64,000 nucleotides of DNA from Candidatus Ferrigenium bremense. GTDB lineage: Bacteria > Pseudomonadota > Gammaproteobacteria > Burkholderiales > Gallionellaceae. The stretch is from NCBI GenBank assembly GCA_019449635.1, contig JAGRPI010000007.1, positions 33,071-97,070 on the forward strand, given 5' to 3'. A model generated the notes under the pieces. The model was not told the DNA's origin. It worked only from the letters and a program-made list of their open reading frames with translations, and did no database searches. Both the position numbers and the translations under genes were made by a program. Below, one piece after another: positions 63,433-64,000 of this stretch; the first letter of the stretch is position 1; each line of letters opens with the position of its first letter.

Positions 63433-64000
63433 ATGCGCTTATGCAACATGTTTTATCTCTGCGCCGTCAGCATGATTCTTGCCGGTTGCGGCACCAAACC
63501 GATCCAGCCGTCGGATAAGCATATCCAACAACAAACCAGCCAGCCCTCCACCGCTACCGGCATTCCGCAAACCGTAAAACGCAGCATCGTTCTCCCGCCG
63601 CCCAAACCGGTGACCCGGGCAGAAACCTACAGCGTCGTCGTCACCAATATTCCCGCGCAGGAAATCCTGTTCGCCCTGGCGCGCGATGCAAAAATCAACC
63701 TGGACATCCATCCCGGCATCCAGGGCACAGTCACCCTGAACGCGCTCAACCAGACCCTGCCGCAAATCCTGACGCGCATCGCCAAGCAGGTGGACATGCG
63801 CTATGAACTGGATAACAACAATCTGATCGTGATGCCGGATGCGCCCTATCTGCGCCATTACAAGATCGATTATGTGAACATGGCGCGCGACACGGACGGC
63901 GCAATTTCCAACTCTTCACAGGTCGGCTCCGGCGCAACCAGCGGCACAGGATCGTCAACAGGCGGCGCGTCCGGCGCCAACAATTCGCAACTTGCGATCA
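63433..64000 (+). CDS. mshL: MshL/PilQ-type secretin lipoprotein, 3' truncated by the window
   Basis: The first 189 residues are visible. The N-terminal signal has a lipobox LAGC with Cys19, so it is a lipoprotein. A Ser/Pro/Gln-rich stretch follows, then a secretin N-domain (SVVVTNIPAQEILFALARDAKINLDIHPGIQGTVTLNALNQTLPQILTRIAKQVDMRYELDNN). A Ser/Gly-rich linker ends the visible part. The beta-barrel lies beyond the window. MshL rather than PilQ is inferred from the MshM-like gene upstream. Confidence 0.85.
   Translation, partial: MRLCNMFYLCAVSMILAGCGTKPIQPSDKHIQQQTSQPSTATGIPQTVKRSIVLPPPKPVTRAETYSVVVTNIPAQEILFALARDAKINLDIHPGIQGTVTLNALNQTLPQILTRIAKQVDMRYELDNNNLIVMPDAPYLRHYKIDYVNMARDTDGAISNSSQVGSGATSGTGSSTGGASGANNSQLAI

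Overview
The window is chromosomal DNA of a Gram-negative bacterium, most likely a betaproteobacterium of the Nitrosomonadales/Gallionellaceae type. This is inferred from gene order (rpoE-rseA-rseB-degP-lepA-lepB-rnc-era-recO-pdxJ-acpS-nagZ; mlaFEDC-mlaB-bolA-murA-hisG-hisD; dapD-dapE-prmB; dnaX-ybaB-recR) and from protein families; no rRNA is present to confirm it. Most genes are housekeeping. I found no transposase, prophage, plasmid or CRISPR array.

Layout. 1-8 kb: lysine/DAP synthesis (dapD 3' part, dapE), the pilus ATPase pilU, prmB, and the hopanoid precursor genes hpnC-hpnD-hpnE. 8-12.5 kb: an accessory cluster typical of nitric-oxide/oxygen handling (two hemerythrin-like proteins, a DUF2249 protein, an oxidase-subunit-I-like membrane protein, a SirB2 protein, NnrS). 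12.7-23.9 kb: a secretin-N-domain protein, mltB, trxB, an Smr protein, a Ysc84-type lipid-binding protein, a diguanylate cyclase, fumC, acnA and def. 24-31 kb: nucleotide salvage (thioinosine phosphorylase, hpt), galU, ligA, zipA, nagZ. 31.1-32.4 kb: three small unknown ORFs with at least one canonical attC site, an integrase-less integron-cassette array (CALIN) inserted between nagZ and acpS. 32.4-43.3 kb: acpS-pdxJ-recO-era-rnc-DUF4845-lepB-lepA and the sigma-E module. 43.5-53 kb: nadB, a YgfX-like protein, a Ser/Thr kinase, a class III nucleotide cyclase, rluB, recR, ybaB, dnaX, pagL, 4.5S RNA and tRNA-Lys(CTT). 53-60.3 kb: hisD, hisG, murA, bolA/ibaG and the Mla phospholipid transport operon. 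60.4-64 kb: a sigma-54 activator, an ExeA/MshM-like ATPase and the start of a MshL/PilQ-type secretin lipoprotein.

The outstanding feature is the density of short dispersed repeats. I can separate about ten families (called A-M below), mostly imperfect palindromes of 50-250 bp. Many sit in intergenic gaps, but several lie inside genes and are read in frame as extra protein sequence: peptide deformylase (about 50 extra residues), the YgfX-like membrane protein (about 45), hydroxysqualene dehydroxylase HpnE (its N-terminus plus an internal loop), the MshM-like ATPase and possibly DNA ligase. One repeat supplies the last residues and stop codon of the BolA protein. This resembles the in-frame palindromic elements known from Rickettsia. 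A second oddity is at dapD, whose last 15 codons occur twice in a row with almost the same protein sequence but different codons, suggesting a foreign 3' end was joined to the host gene.
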